From Zhengella sedimenti (lineage in GTDB: Bacteria > Pseudomonadota > Alphaproteobacteria > Rhizobiales > Rhizobiaceae): a stretch of 64,000 bases of DNA. Position numbers and translations under genes: made by a program. The stretch covers positions 62,001 through 126,000 of the forward strand of contig NZ_JBKFFP010000006.1 in assembly GCF_046506625.1 (NCBI RefSeq), read 5' to 3'. Below the pieces are notes generated by a model. It worked only from the letters and a program-made list of their open reading frames with translations, was not told the origin of the DNA and ran no database searches. Of the stretch, positions 9,254-17,497 are shown piece by piece. The stretch's first letter is position 1. The number at the start of each line of letters is the position of its first letter.

Positions 9254-9308
9254 GATATACACCTTGTTCCCCGACTTGAACGATCGGGCGCCGCAACGCC
9301 ATGAATTA

Positions 9309-9337
9309 TTTGTACGCCATTTGTTCCGCATTGACAA
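9309..9337 (-). promoter_or_regulatory. Putative recA promoter
   Basis: On the minus strand, -35 TTGTCA (9332-9337) and -10 TACAAA (9309-9314) are separated by 17 bp. The expected transcript start near 9302 leaves a leader of about 48 nt before the recA ATG. Confidence 0.45.
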
Positions 9338-9365
9338 GGGTCACAACATGTTGTTTTCAAAGCAT

Positions 9366-9380
9366 GTTCAAATTTTGTTC
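9366..9380 (-). promoter_or_regulatory. LexA (SOS) box upstream of recA
   Basis: The minus strand reads GAAC-AAAATTT-GAAC, an exact match to the direct-repeat SOS box GAAC-N7-GAAC (GTTC-N7-GTTC on the other strand) known from rhizobial and other alphaproteobacterial LexA regulons. It lies 113-127 bp upstream of the recA start codon, somewhat upstream of the proposed -35 element. Confidence 0.85.
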
Positions 9381-9514
9381 CGCAACGGGCGCGAAGGCAT
9401 GAAACGGATTTCTTTCTGTTCGTTTCCACGGCGGCCGGGCGAGCGCCGGCGCCGCGGCCCCCGTTGCGATTCGCCGCCCCCCTTCATTCCGTCCGCCGGT
9501 TTGTTGGTCGCAGG

Positions 9515-10456
9515 ATGACATTGCCGATCCCCACCCTGCTGGCCATTGGCGGTGCCCATGTCGACCGCCGGGGACGCTTGTCGGTCCCGTTCTCGCCAGG
9601 CGCTTCGCATCCGGGCGCCATGCGCGAGACTGTCGGCGGCGGCGCCTTCAATGCCGCCCGTGCGGCAGCCGGGCGGGGCGTGCGGGCGGCGCTGGTTTCC
9701 GCACGCGGTGGCGACGCGGCCGGCAGCACCGTGGCCGAGACCATCGCCCGGGCGGGCATCCGCGACCTTTCGGCCACCTTCCTGGACCGCACCACTCCGT
9801 CCTATACGTCCCTGCTCGACCAGGATGGCGAACAGATCGTCGGCCTGGCCGACATGGCGCTCTACGAAGCGGTCTTCGACCGTCTTTTGCGCCGGCGTCC
9901 GCTGCGCGATGCCGTTCGGGCCGCCGATGCGATCCTCGCCGATGCCAACCTGCCTGGCTCCGCCCTGCGCCGGCTGGCTGAACTTGCCGATGGCCGTCCG
10001 CTTCACGCCATGGCGGTCTCACCTGCCAAGGCACTGCGCTGGACGCCGCTTCTGGAGCGTGTGGCCTGTCTCTTCTGCAACAGGGCCGAGGCCGTGGCGC
10101 TGACCGGCCTGCCCGCGGGCGCGCAAGGCGGGGAACTGGCCCGGGCACTTGCCTCCCGCGGCCTCGCGCAGGCCGTCATCACGTCGGGCGGCGAGCCGCT
10201 CGTCCTCCTCGACAACGGCGCGATCCGCTCCCTCCGGCCACTGCCCGTCCGCCCGGTCGATGTCACGGGCGCCGGTGACGCGCTGACCGGCGCCACCCTC
10301 GCCGCCCTGATGAGCGGACGCGACTTGCACAGCGCCGCCCTTGAAGGTCTTGCTGCCGCCGCGCTTGCCATGGAAACTGCCGATTCGGCGCCGGACCTGA
10401 CAGACACCACCTTCCAGACCCGTCTCGCCGAAGCCCGGAGGCTCAACACGCCATGA
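9515..10456 (+). CDS. psuK: PfkB-family kinase, probable pseudouridine kinase
   Basis: 313 aa from ATG 9515. The PfkB fold is shown by the N-terminal glycine motif GGGAFNAARAAA and the C-terminal active-site signature DVTGAGDALTGAT, which holds the catalytic Asp. The ribokinase family is broad, but the stop codon overlaps the start of psuG by 4 bp (ATGA). The pair therefore most likely phosphorylates pseudouridine to its 5'-phosphate and then cleaves it. The specificity is inferred from this context. Confidence 0.85.
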   Translation: MTLPIPTLLAIGGAHVDRRGRLSVPFSPGASHPGAMRETVGGGAFNAARAAAGRGVRAALVSARGGDAAGSTVAETIARAGIRDLSATFLDRTTPSYTSLLDQDGEQIVGLADMALYEAVFDRLLRRRPLRDAVRAADAILADANLPGSALRRLAELADGRPLHAMAVSPAKALRWTPLLERVACLFCNRAEAVALTGLPAGAQGGELARALASRGLAQAVITSGGEPLVLLDNGAIRSLRPLPVRPVDVTGAGDALTGATLAALMSGRDLHSAALEGLAAAALAMETADSAPDLTDTTFQTRLAEARRLNTP

Positions 10457-11370
10457 CAGACCTGCCGCTCGACATCGCCCCGGACGTGAGCGCCGCGCTG
10501 GCCGCCCGGCGTCCGGTCGTGGCGCTCGAATCGACCATCATCACACATGGCATGCCCTACCCGGACAACGCGGCGATGGCGCAGTCTGTGGAAGATGTCG
10601 TCCGGGAAAACGGCGCGGTGCCAGCCACCATCGCCGTCATCGGCGGGCGGCTGAAGATCGGCCTGTCGGCGGCAGAACGCAGTGCGCTGGCCCAGACAGC
10701 CGGCGCCATGAAACTGAGCCGCGCCGACCTGGCTTTCGCCATGGCGACCGGCGCCACCGGTGGAACGACGGTCGCCGCCACCATGATTGCGGCTGCCCGG
10801 GCCGGCATCGTCGTTTTCGCCACTGGCGGCATCGGAGGCGTCCACAAGGGCGCGGAGCAGACTTTCGACGTGTCCGCCGACCTGGCCGAACTGGCCCGCA
10901 CACCCGTCATCGTGGTCAGCGCGGGAGCAAAAGCCATCCTCGACGTGGCGAAGACGCTGGAGGTGCTGGAAACCCACGGCGTGCCCGTGGTCGGTTTCGC
11001 CACCCGCACCATGCCGGCCTTCTGGTCGCGGACATCGCCTTTTCCAGCGCCGCTGACCATCGACACGCCCGAGGGCATTGCCCGTTTCCAGGCCATGCGC
11101 AGCGCGCTCGGTATCGAAGGCGGCATGCTTGTGGCCAATCCGGTGCCCGAGGCCGACGAAATCCCTGCCGGCGAGATGAACCGCCATATCGCTGCAGCAC
11201 AGGCGGAGGCAGAGGCGCAGGGCGTTTCCGGCAAGGCTGTCACGCCTTTTCTGCTCGCCAGGATCGTGGAACTGACCGGCGGGCGCAGCCTGGCCACGAA
11301 CATCGCCCTGGTGAAGAACAACGCGAAGCTGGCCGCCCGTATCGCCTCAGCCCTTGCAGCGACGGCCTGA
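10453..11370 (+). CDS. psuG: Pseudouridine-5'-phosphate glycosidase
   Basis: 305 aa, full length. It reversibly splits pseudouridine 5'-phosphate into uracil and ribose 5-phosphate by breaking the C-C glycosidic bond. Family motifs: VALESTIITHGMPYP near the N-terminus, the metal/phosphate region GGIGGVHKGAE, and TPFLLARIVELTGGRSLATNIALVKNNA at the end (quoted in two overlapping parts: TPFLLARIVELTGG and SLATNIALVKNNA). It overlaps psuK by 4 bp and is translationally coupled to it. No transporter or regulator for the pathway is adjacent. Confidence 0.95.
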   Translation: MTDLPLDIAPDVSAALAARRPVVALESTIITHGMPYPDNAAMAQSVEDVVRENGAVPATIAVIGGRLKIGLSAAERSALAQTAGAMKLSRADLAFAMATGATGGTTVAATMIAAARAGIVVFATGGIGGVHKGAEQTFDVSADLAELARTPVIVVSAGAKAILDVAKTLEVLETHGVPVVGFATRTMPAFWSRTSPFPAPLTIDTPEGIARFQAMRSALGIEGGMLVANPVPEADEIPAGEMNRHIAAAQAEAEAQGVSGKAVTPFLLARIVELTGGRSLATNIALVKNNAKLAARIASALAATA

Positions 11371-11389
11371 CGCCCGGTGGCTGCGCCGA

Positions 11390-11596
11390 TCAACGGCCGC
11401 CCGACTGCCGGTCATAGAGAATCACCGCCTGTATTTCCGATCGGGCTCCCAGCATGTCCCTTGCACAGCGCAGCATCACCGCAACGGCATGTTCGCTGAA
11501 ACCCAGTTCAGCAGCAAGTTGTCGCGGAGAAAGCCCGTTGGCCAATCCTTTCAGAATGGTGATCTGGGCCGGTCCAAGCTCTGCCTGAAAATTCAT
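11390..11596 (-). CDS. Small stand-alone LuxR/GerE-type HTH protein
   Basis: 68 aa from ATG 11596; a longer frame to 11668 is open but unlikely. Nearly the whole protein is one GerE-like helix-turn-helix: ITILKGLANGLSPRQLA, then a recognition helix around FSEHAVAVMLRCAR. There is no receiver, ligand-binding or dimerisation domain. The HTH resembles the C-terminus of the LuxR-like protein at 12222-12998 (both have GLAxGLSxxxLAxE and SExAVxxxxR), so the two may share targets or compete. It faces psuG tail to tail with a 19-bp gap. Confidence 0.65.
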   Translation of the reverse strand: MNFQAELGPAQITILKGLANGLSPRQLAAELGFSEHAVAVMLRCARDMLGARSEIQAVILYDRQSGGR

Positions 11597-11836
11597 GTGA
11601 TCGTCCCGGGGGCCTTCCTGCAAGACTCTCCGGCAGGATGGCGTGTTGTGCGCAACATCGAAGCACAAGTCCTAGCGAGCAAAACTTTAACCCGAATGAA
11701 ACCGACTTTAGTATTTCATGTAAAAATTGAACGATCATATTAAGCATGAAACGGTTTGATGCGTGACACAAGCCGCTGGTTTCCATAGGTTTCAGCGCGC
11801 GGAACGTCAGAGTTTCAGGTTGGGGGTTTCACCACG

Positions 11837-12160
11837 GTGAAGATATCGTATCGCCGGAGCAATGGTAAGCACGCAATGGTTTCCGAACTGGTCAGGGCAT
11901 TTCATGCGACTTCGACGGCCATGGATGAAGCCATCGAGGCCAATGATACCGCAATGATCGGCGAGATCGACCGACAGCTCTCCGCGTTGTGGAGCGAACT
12001 CATGGCCGTTGAACCGAAGACGAAGGCGGAAGCGCGCGAACTCGTCGCCTTCCTTCTCCACACGCTCGCCCCGAACGCCAGCGCATCTGAGATCCAGACC
12101 GAAGCCCTGTCGGGGATCCTGCGGCTGTTCGAGGAACACTGTCACAGCTTCGAGGTCTGA
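11837..12160 (+). CDS. Hypothetical small helical protein
   Basis: 107 aa from GTG 11837, or 94 aa from an internal ATG at 11876; the ribosome-binding site does not decide. I do not recognise the family. It is predicted alpha-helical throughout, acidic, with one Cys-free body and a C-terminal CHSFEV. No membrane segment or signal peptide is present. It lies between two LuxR-type HTH genes that both point left, and shares a 240-bp AT-rich divergent promoter region with the small HTH gene. The function is unknown. Confidence 0.55.
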   Translation: MKISYRRSNGKHAMVSELVRAFHATSTAMDEAIEANDTAMIGEIDRQLSALWSELMAVEPKTKAEARELVAFLLHTLAPNASASEIQTEALSGILRLFEEHCHSFEV

Positions 12161-12221
12161 CCGGGGTATTCGCACCAAGGCTTGTCCGGGCCGGCGGCCG
12201 CTTGCCGCGTCGCCGGAAATG

Positions 12222-12998
12222 TCAGTCTCCGGAAAGCCCCATCCTGCCTGCCTTGTAGAGGGCTTCGTACAGCGATCCCGCTTCCAGCTTGCGCGTCAGG
12301 GAGCGCGCCAGCGCCATCACGGCGGTTTCGCTCAGCGCCACTTCCGTGGCCAGATCCTGCATGGAAAGGCCTCTCGCCAGGCCGTTGAGACATGCGAGTT
12401 CAAGAGCCGACAAGCCCGCGCCCGTCCCTTTTGCGATCCCGCGCTGGCAGATGGCATCAAATGTCTCGATCGTGTCGATCACGAGGCCCGGATAGCGGCT
12501 GTTCATTTCCTCGCGCACACCGAAATACATCACCACGCTGCGCCGCGCATCGGGGTCGCAGACCGGCACACAGTAGCCGCCGCGCAGACCGAACATGTTG
12601 AGCAGCGTGTCCAGCTTGTCGTCCAGCAGCGACGGGTCCGGCTGTTCGTTCGTGCGGCAATCGAGACCGGTCGTGAAGGGAAAGGGAATGTTCGTTTCAC
12701 CGAGCATCAGGAAAACGGAACATTGCGTCAGGTCGGCGATCCGCCCGATCTGCGCGGCAAGTTCGTCCTCCAGGTTGTGAAAGCGCATTCTGGGAAAGAC
12801 CAGTCCGCCGCGCCTTTCGCCGATATCGAGCACGGCATAGGCTTCGAAACCGTGCGTGCGGGCGACACCGCCCAGGTCGGCATGTTTCGGCCGAACGGGA
12901 AAGGCCGACCCGCCCGCATCGTCCCCGGGCCTGAGGTCGGGAGGCTTGGCGGACCTGCCACCGCCGGCAAGTGGAACCAGACGAATGACGTTGCTCAT
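12222..12998 (-). CDS. LuxR-family transcriptional regulator (no cognate LuxI seen)
   Basis: 258 aa from ATG 12998, preceded by GGGGAATTCGC. The last ~65 residues are a GerE-type HTH (ALELACLNGLARGLSMQDLA then SETAVMALARSLTRKL). The preceding ~170 residues contain FGLRGGYCVPVCDP, reminiscent of an autoinducer-binding domain, though the key ligand residues cannot be confirmed by eye. No acyl-homoserine-lactone synthase is present in the window, so it is a possible LuxR solo. It lies upstream of cckA in the same direction as cckA but 171 bp of sequence separates its start from the cckA stop, so it is not in an operon with it. Confidence 0.7.
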   Translation of the reverse strand: MSNVIRLVPLAGGGRSAKPPDLRPGDDAGGSAFPVRPKHADLGGVARTHGFEAYAVLDIGERRGGLVFPRMRFHNLEDELAAQIGRIADLTQCSVFLMLGETNIPFPFTTGLDCRTNEQPDPSLLDDKLDTLLNMFGLRGGYCVPVCDPDARRSVVMYFGVREEMNSRYPGLVIDTIETFDAICQRGIAKGTGAGLSALELACLNGLARGLSMQDLATEVALSETAVMALARSLTRKLEAGSLYEALYKAGRMGLSGD

Positions 12999-13169
12999 GC
13001 GAATTCCCCGAATGACAGCGGTCATCATGTCGTAAAACCGGCCCGGGATTCAAATCCTGATGTTGACAATCCACAGGTTCGGCCTGGAACCATGACCGTC
13101 CGTCAAGGAGGCGCAACCATGCCGGCCGCGCGAGGGCGGCGCCCTGTGTCCGCCTTAAGGCCGTTCGTT

Positions 13170-15773
13170 TCAGGTCTCGCTTTCCAGCATGTCCTTCACC
13201 GTCTGCGCCAGTTGCTTGAGCGAGAAGGGCTTTGGCAGGAAGCCGAAGCGGGCATCGGCGGGAAGGTTCTTGGCGAAGGCTTCCTCCGCATAGCCGGAAA
13301 CGAAGATGAACTTGATGTCGGGACGGCGCTTGCGCAATTCACGCAGCAGGGTCGGCCCGTCCATCTCCGGCATCACCACATCGGAGACGACGATGTCCAC
13401 CGCCCCCTCAAGTTCCTCGAACACGTCCAGCGCCTCGATGCCCGAAGACGCCTCGTGCACGGTGTAGCCGCGCGCGGTCAGCGCGCGCAGGCTTCCCATG
13501 CGAACAGCGTCCTCATCCTCCACCAGCAGCACCGTGGCCGACCCCGACAGGTCGGTCTGGCCCTGTTTCGCGGCCTGGGCGCCGGCATCCGAATCCGCCT
13601 TGCCGGACGCCGCGGCATTGTCGCCACCGGGCCCGGCGGCCGCTTCCGCGGGCACGTGGCGCGGCAGCAGGATGGTGAACCGCGTCCCTTCGCCGACCTC
13701 TGAATCGCAGTAGATGAAGCCGCCGGTCTGCTTGATGATCCCGTAGACCATGGAAAGGCCGAGGCCCGTGCCCTTGCCGACTTCCTTGGTCGTGAAGAAA
13801 GGCTCGAATATCTTCTTCAGGACATCGGGTTCTATCCCGGTCCCCGTGTCGGTCACCTCGACGGCCACGTAGTCGCCCGGCGTCAACCCCTTCCATCCCG
13901 AAGCGGCCGCTTCGTCCGAATCGACATTGCGCGTCGAAACCGTGATCGTGCCACCGCCGGGCATGGCGTCGCGTGCATTGACGACAAGATTGACGATCAC
14001 CTGCTCGAACTGGCCGAGGTCCGCCTTGACCGGCCACAGGTCCCGCCCGTGTTCCACCTTCAGGTCAACCTCGTTGCCGGCAAGCCGCGCCAGCAGCATG
14101 CGCAGGTCCGCCAGAACGTCCGTCAGGTTCAGCACCTGAGGCCGCAGTGTCTGACGCCGGGAAAAGGCCAGGAGCTGGCGCACCAGCGAGGCTGCCCGGT
14201 TCGCATTCTGCTTGATGTTCATGATGTCCGGGAAGGAAGGATCGGAGGCACGGTGATTGATCAGCAGCAGGTCGGAGGCCATGATGATGGCCGTCAGCAC
14301 GTTGTTGAAATCATGCGCGATGCCGCCGGCCAGTTGTCCCACCGCCTGCATCTTCTGGCTCTGCGCCATCTGCGCTTCCAGTGCCTTCTGCTCGGTCGTC
14401 TCGACGGCATAGACGATGGCCGCCTCCTCGGCCTCATCGCTGCCCGTGTCCACCACCGCATTGACATAGAAGCGCATGTGGCGTTCCGGGTCGTCCGGCA
14501 GCGTCGTGTCGATGGGCGCGATCTCCGCCTTGCCCTGTTTGGCGGCTTCGAGCGCGCGCGCGAAATCGTCACGCTGGTCCGGCGCGATCACGGCATCGAG
14601 GGTGGCATGGGCGTCCACCGTGTCGCGGTCGACGATGCCGGTGAACAGCGACAGGAACGGCGCATTGGTGCGCAGGATCCGCCCTTCCCCGTCGATCCCG
14701 GCAATCGCCATCGGCGTGGAATTGAAGAAACGGGTGAACCGGATCTCGGCGGCACGCGCATCGAGGCCGGCATGGTCGCCCTGCGCCCGGTTGAGGACGA
14801 TGGAGCGCATCGGTCCGGGCCGGCCGTCGCGGCTGGCCGTCACCCGGTGCATGAAGCGTACCGGCAGGGCCTCCCCGTTCTCGGTCGTGATGTCCAGGTC
14901 GATCACCGCGTCGCGGCTGGCGCCCGGCTCGGCCTTGACGGCATTGATCTGCGCCATGCCGTCGCCCGCCACGATGCCCGACAGCGACAGCGACCCCGGC
15001 GCGAAGCGCGCGAGATCCACGCCCAGCCACTCGGCCAGCGTGGCGTTGAGATAGGTCACCCGGCCATCGGAATCGGCGGCGAAGAAGCCAGCCGGCGCGT
15101 GATCGAGATGGTCGATGGCCTGCTGGAGATCTTGGAAATAGCGTTCCTGTTCGGCCCGCTCTGCCGTGATGTCGGCGATCTGCCAGGATGAAAAGGGCTG
15201 GCGGTGGCCGGGCATGGTAACCGGCCTGACCCGCAGCCGGTACCAGCGCGCGCCGGCCTCGGCGCCCGGCCGGATGGCCGTCGTCAGCCGGAATTCCGCA
15301 TCCGCCTCCTGTCCGTCGGCCAGGCTCTGGGAGAGCCGCGCCACAGGTTCCGCCGATTCCGGATTGTCCGACAGCAGGCTGCGTGGCGTGCGGATGTCCG
15401 AGATCGACGTCGCCCCGGTGATGTCGGCATAGGCGCGGTTGGCGTAGATCACCCGCTGGCGCGCATCCGTCACGATCATGCCTTGCGGCATGGAATCGAT
15501 GAAGGCCTTGGCAAGGTCATTGCCCGATGCCTGCGGTGCCGCGCGCACCACGCCGGTCACCGTGGCGAAGAGGAAGCCGACGCCGATCATCGCCAGCAGG
15601 CCGAGGAAGCCGAGCAGCAGCGGCTCGCTGATCCGGTCGCGGAAGATCACGAAGGCGAAGGCGGCGACGGTCAGCGCCGCGGCGAAGATCAGCAACCGCG
15701 TCACCGGACCGGGTCCGGGCCCCTTGTCGATGACCGGTACCGGATAGAACTCGCCCTGTTTGTCCCGCGCCAT
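13170..15773 (-). CDS. cckA: Cell-cycle hybrid histidine kinase CckA
   Basis: 867 aa from ATG 15773. Two membrane segments (about 25-44 and 52-74) precede three PAS-like regions (about 90-200, 215-330, 345-460). The HisKA domain has AGGIAHDFNN with phospho-acceptor His487, followed by an ATPase domain (NLVVNARDAMPGGG; DTGTGIEP; GKGTGLGLSMVYG). A C-terminal receiver carries Asp798 in SDVVMPEMDG. This is the full CckA architecture. CckA feeds phosphate through the phosphotransferase ChpT to CtrA and CpdR, controlling the cell cycle. Neither chpT nor ctrA is in the window. Confidence 0.93.
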   Translation of the reverse strand: MARDKQGEFYPVPVIDKGPGPGPVTRLLIFAAALTVAAFAFVIFRDRISEPLLLGFLGLLAMIGVGFLFATVTGVVRAAPQASGNDLAKAFIDSMPQGMIVTDARQRVIYANRAYADITGATSISDIRTPRSLLSDNPESAEPVARLSQSLADGQEADAEFRLTTAIRPGAEAGARWYRLRVRPVTMPGHRQPFSSWQIADITAERAEQERYFQDLQQAIDHLDHAPAGFFAADSDGRVTYLNATLAEWLGVDLARFAPGSLSLSGIVAGDGMAQINAVKAEPGASRDAVIDLDITTENGEALPVRFMHRVTASRDGRPGPMRSIVLNRAQGDHAGLDARAAEIRFTRFFNSTPMAIAGIDGEGRILRTNAPFLSLFTGIVDRDTVDAHATLDAVIAPDQRDDFARALEAAKQGKAEIAPIDTTLPDDPERHMRFYVNAVVDTGSDEAEEAAIVYAVETTEQKALEAQMAQSQKMQAVGQLAGGIAHDFNNVLTAIIMASDLLLINHRASDPSFPDIMNIKQNANRAASLVRQLLAFSRRQTLRPQVLNLTDVLADLRMLLARLAGNEVDLKVEHGRDLWPVKADLGQFEQVIVNLVVNARDAMPGGGTITVSTRNVDSDEAAASGWKGLTPGDYVAVEVTDTGTGIEPDVLKKIFEPFFTTKEVGKGTGLGLSMVYGIIKQTGGFIYCDSEVGEGTRFTILLPRHVPAEAAAGPGGDNAAASGKADSDAGAQAAKQGQTDLSGSATVLLVEDEDAVRMGSLRALTARGYTVHEASSGIEALDVFEELEGAVDIVVSDVVMPEMDGPTLLRELRKRRPDIKFIFVSGYAEEAFAKNLPADARFGFLPKPFSLKQLAQTVKDMLESET

Positions 15774-16015
15774 CGCCTCTGCCGTCCGCGTATGCTTCCA
15801 TGGAATCCGCCGTACCCCGGCTGGTTGAATCACATTCCGCCGCCAACCGGAAGCCCCGGCGCCGGATATGCCCCGGAAATCGCCCGAATGACGTGCATAA
15901 AGGCGATGATCTCCATCTTGTCCCTTGCAGCCCCGCCAATGCCGCCTAATGTTCCGGGGAAGGCGTGCCGGGCGGCAAGGGACGTCAACAGGGGGAACAG
16001 GGAAGGAATGGCCTG

Positions 16016-16948
16016 ATGGCTTGGCTTGTCGACGGAATCGGACCGGCAGCGGCGACAGCGGTGACCTGGATCGTCGCTGTCCTTGTTGTCGTCCTTCTCT
16101 TCCTCCTGGTCCTGCGGATGCTGCGCAGCCTCCTGCCCGGCACCTATGTCCGGGGCGGCAAGAGCCGCCACCGCCTCGCCGTTGTCGATGCCGCGCCGGT
16201 CGATGCCCGGCGCAGGCTCATCCTCGTGCGCCGCGACGGTGTGGAACACCTTCTGCTGATCGGCGGTGCCGGCGATGTGGTCGTGGAGTCCGGCATCGGT
16301 GCGCCGGTCATGGCTGCCGCGCCGGACCGCCCGGTCGCGGCGGACAAGGCGCCCGCACGCGAAGGCGAACCCGGAACCGGCAGGAAGCCGGGCGAACAGG
16401 CCGCCCGCCGCGCCATGGGCGCGATTGCTGTCACCACCGCCGCGCCAGTCGCGGCCGCGCCGCGCCGGGACGAATCCGAATCTCCGCCGATGGCGCCAGC
16501 CCCTCGCCCGGCCCCGCCGGCCCGCCCTGCCGCCGAAGACCGCGCCCCGCGCCAGCCGGAACCGGATCGGCGGGACGAAATCCCCACGGCGCCGTCCGCG
16601 CCGGAACGCACGCTTCCCCGGGAAGCCGCCGGACAGCCCGTCCTTACTGAGCCGCCCGTTTCGCCCGCACCACCGGCGCCACGGCCCGAACCGCCCCACC
16701 AGCCTGACGTCGCCCGGCAGACGGACCTTGGGTCATCGGCGACCGGGAACCCGGCACCGGACGAAGATGAATGGACCGACGAAGCGCTGATGCGCGAACT
16801 GCAGGAGACGCTTGCACCTGTGCGGCAGACGCCCCCGCCTGCCCAGGCACGGCCCACGCAACCTTTGCCGCCCGGCCGTGAAATGTCGCTGGAAGAGGAA
16901 ATGTCGCAATTGCTGCAGGACCTCACCCGCGACGGCAACAAGCCCTGA
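16016..16948 (+). CDS. FliO-like membrane protein with long proline/alanine-rich tail
   Basis: 310 aa from ATG 16016, preceded by GGAAGGA. One membrane helix (about residues 15-35) is followed by a small basic domain with RHRLAVVDAAPVDARRRL and LVRRDGVEHLLLIGG, which resembles the FliO cytoplasmic domain. The remaining ~220 residues are Pro, Ala, Arg and Glu rich and probably disordered, ending in short acidic helices. No flagellar gene is nearby, so a flagellar role is doubtful. It is divergent from cckA over a 242-bp shared upstream region. Confidence 0.75.
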   Translation: MAWLVDGIGPAAATAVTWIVAVLVVVLLFLLVLRMLRSLLPGTYVRGGKSRHRLAVVDAAPVDARRRLILVRRDGVEHLLLIGGAGDVVVESGIGAPVMAAAPDRPVAADKAPAREGEPGTGRKPGEQAARRAMGAIAVTTAAPVAAAPRRDESESPPMAPAPRPAPPARPAAEDRAPRQPEPDRRDEIPTAPSAPERTLPREAAGQPVLTEPPVSPAPPAPRPEPPHQPDVARQTDLGSSATGNPAPDEDEWTDEALMRELQETLAPVRQTPPPAQARPTQPLPPGREMSLEEEMSQLLQDLTRDGNKP

Positions 16949-17009
16949 CCCCATCGGAGACCCCGCGCCCGGCCGCGACCGGGCCAGGCGGCGGCGTATA
17001 AACGGCCAC

Positions 17010-17038
17010 AAAAAAGAGCGGCCGCAAGGGGCCGCTCT
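17010..17038 (-). terminator. Rho-independent terminator of dksA
   Basis: On the minus strand a perfect 9-bp stem (AGAGCGGCC with GGCCGCTCT, 6-base loop) is followed by TTTTTTG. It begins about 43 bp after the dksA stop. Confidence 0.9.
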
Positions 17039-17080
17039 CCAGGCAGGATGATGGACGCCGGGGCGTCTGTGCTGCCCTCA

Positions 17081-17497
17081 TCAATCGTCGCGATAGACCT
17101 TCTCGCGCCGTTCGTGCCGCTCCTGCGCCTCGATCGACAGCGTGGCGATCGGGCGCGCATCGAGCCGCCGCAGGGAAATCGGTTCGCCCGTCTCCTCGCA
17201 ATAACCGTAGGTGCCTTCGTCGATACGCATCAACGCCGCATCGATCTTCGAGATCAGCTTGCGCTGGCGGTCACGGGCCCTCAGTTCGATGGCGCGATCG
17301 GTTTCCGAAGAGGCCCGGTCCGCCAGGTCCGGGTGGTTCTCGCTCTCCTGCTGGAGGGTTTCCAGCGTCTCGCGCGCCTCGCGCAGGATGTCGTTTTTCC
17401 AGTTGATGAGCTTTTCGCGGAAATAGGCCTTCTGCCGCTCATTCATGAAAGGCTCGTTATCCGACGGCACGTAGTCCGTATCAATCAGATCCGCCAT
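17081..17497 (-). CDS. dksA: RNA polymerase-binding transcription factor DksA
   Basis: 138 aa from ATG 17497; a GTG at 17506 has better spacing to AAGGA and may be the true start. DksA enters the secondary channel of RNA polymerase and works with ppGpp in the stringent response. A coiled-coil region (about 30-90) includes ASSETDRAIELRARDRQRKL, with the tip Asp residues. The C-terminal zinc-finger region keeps only one of four cysteines (GYCEETGEPISLRRLDARPIATLSI), a substitution pattern known from alphaproteobacterial DksA proteins. It has its own terminator. Confidence 0.95.
   Translation of the reverse strand: MADLIDTDYVPSDNEPFMNERQKAYFREKLINWKNDILREARETLETLQQESENHPDLADRASSETDRAIELRARDRQRKLISKIDAALMRIDEGTYGYCEETGEPISLRRLDARPIATLSIEAQERHERREKVYRDD

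Noticed and set aside
11390..12998. A quorum-sensing luxI/luxR pair
   Set aside because: Only LuxR-type genes are present; no acyl-homoserine-lactone synthase motif occurs in the neighbouring frames.
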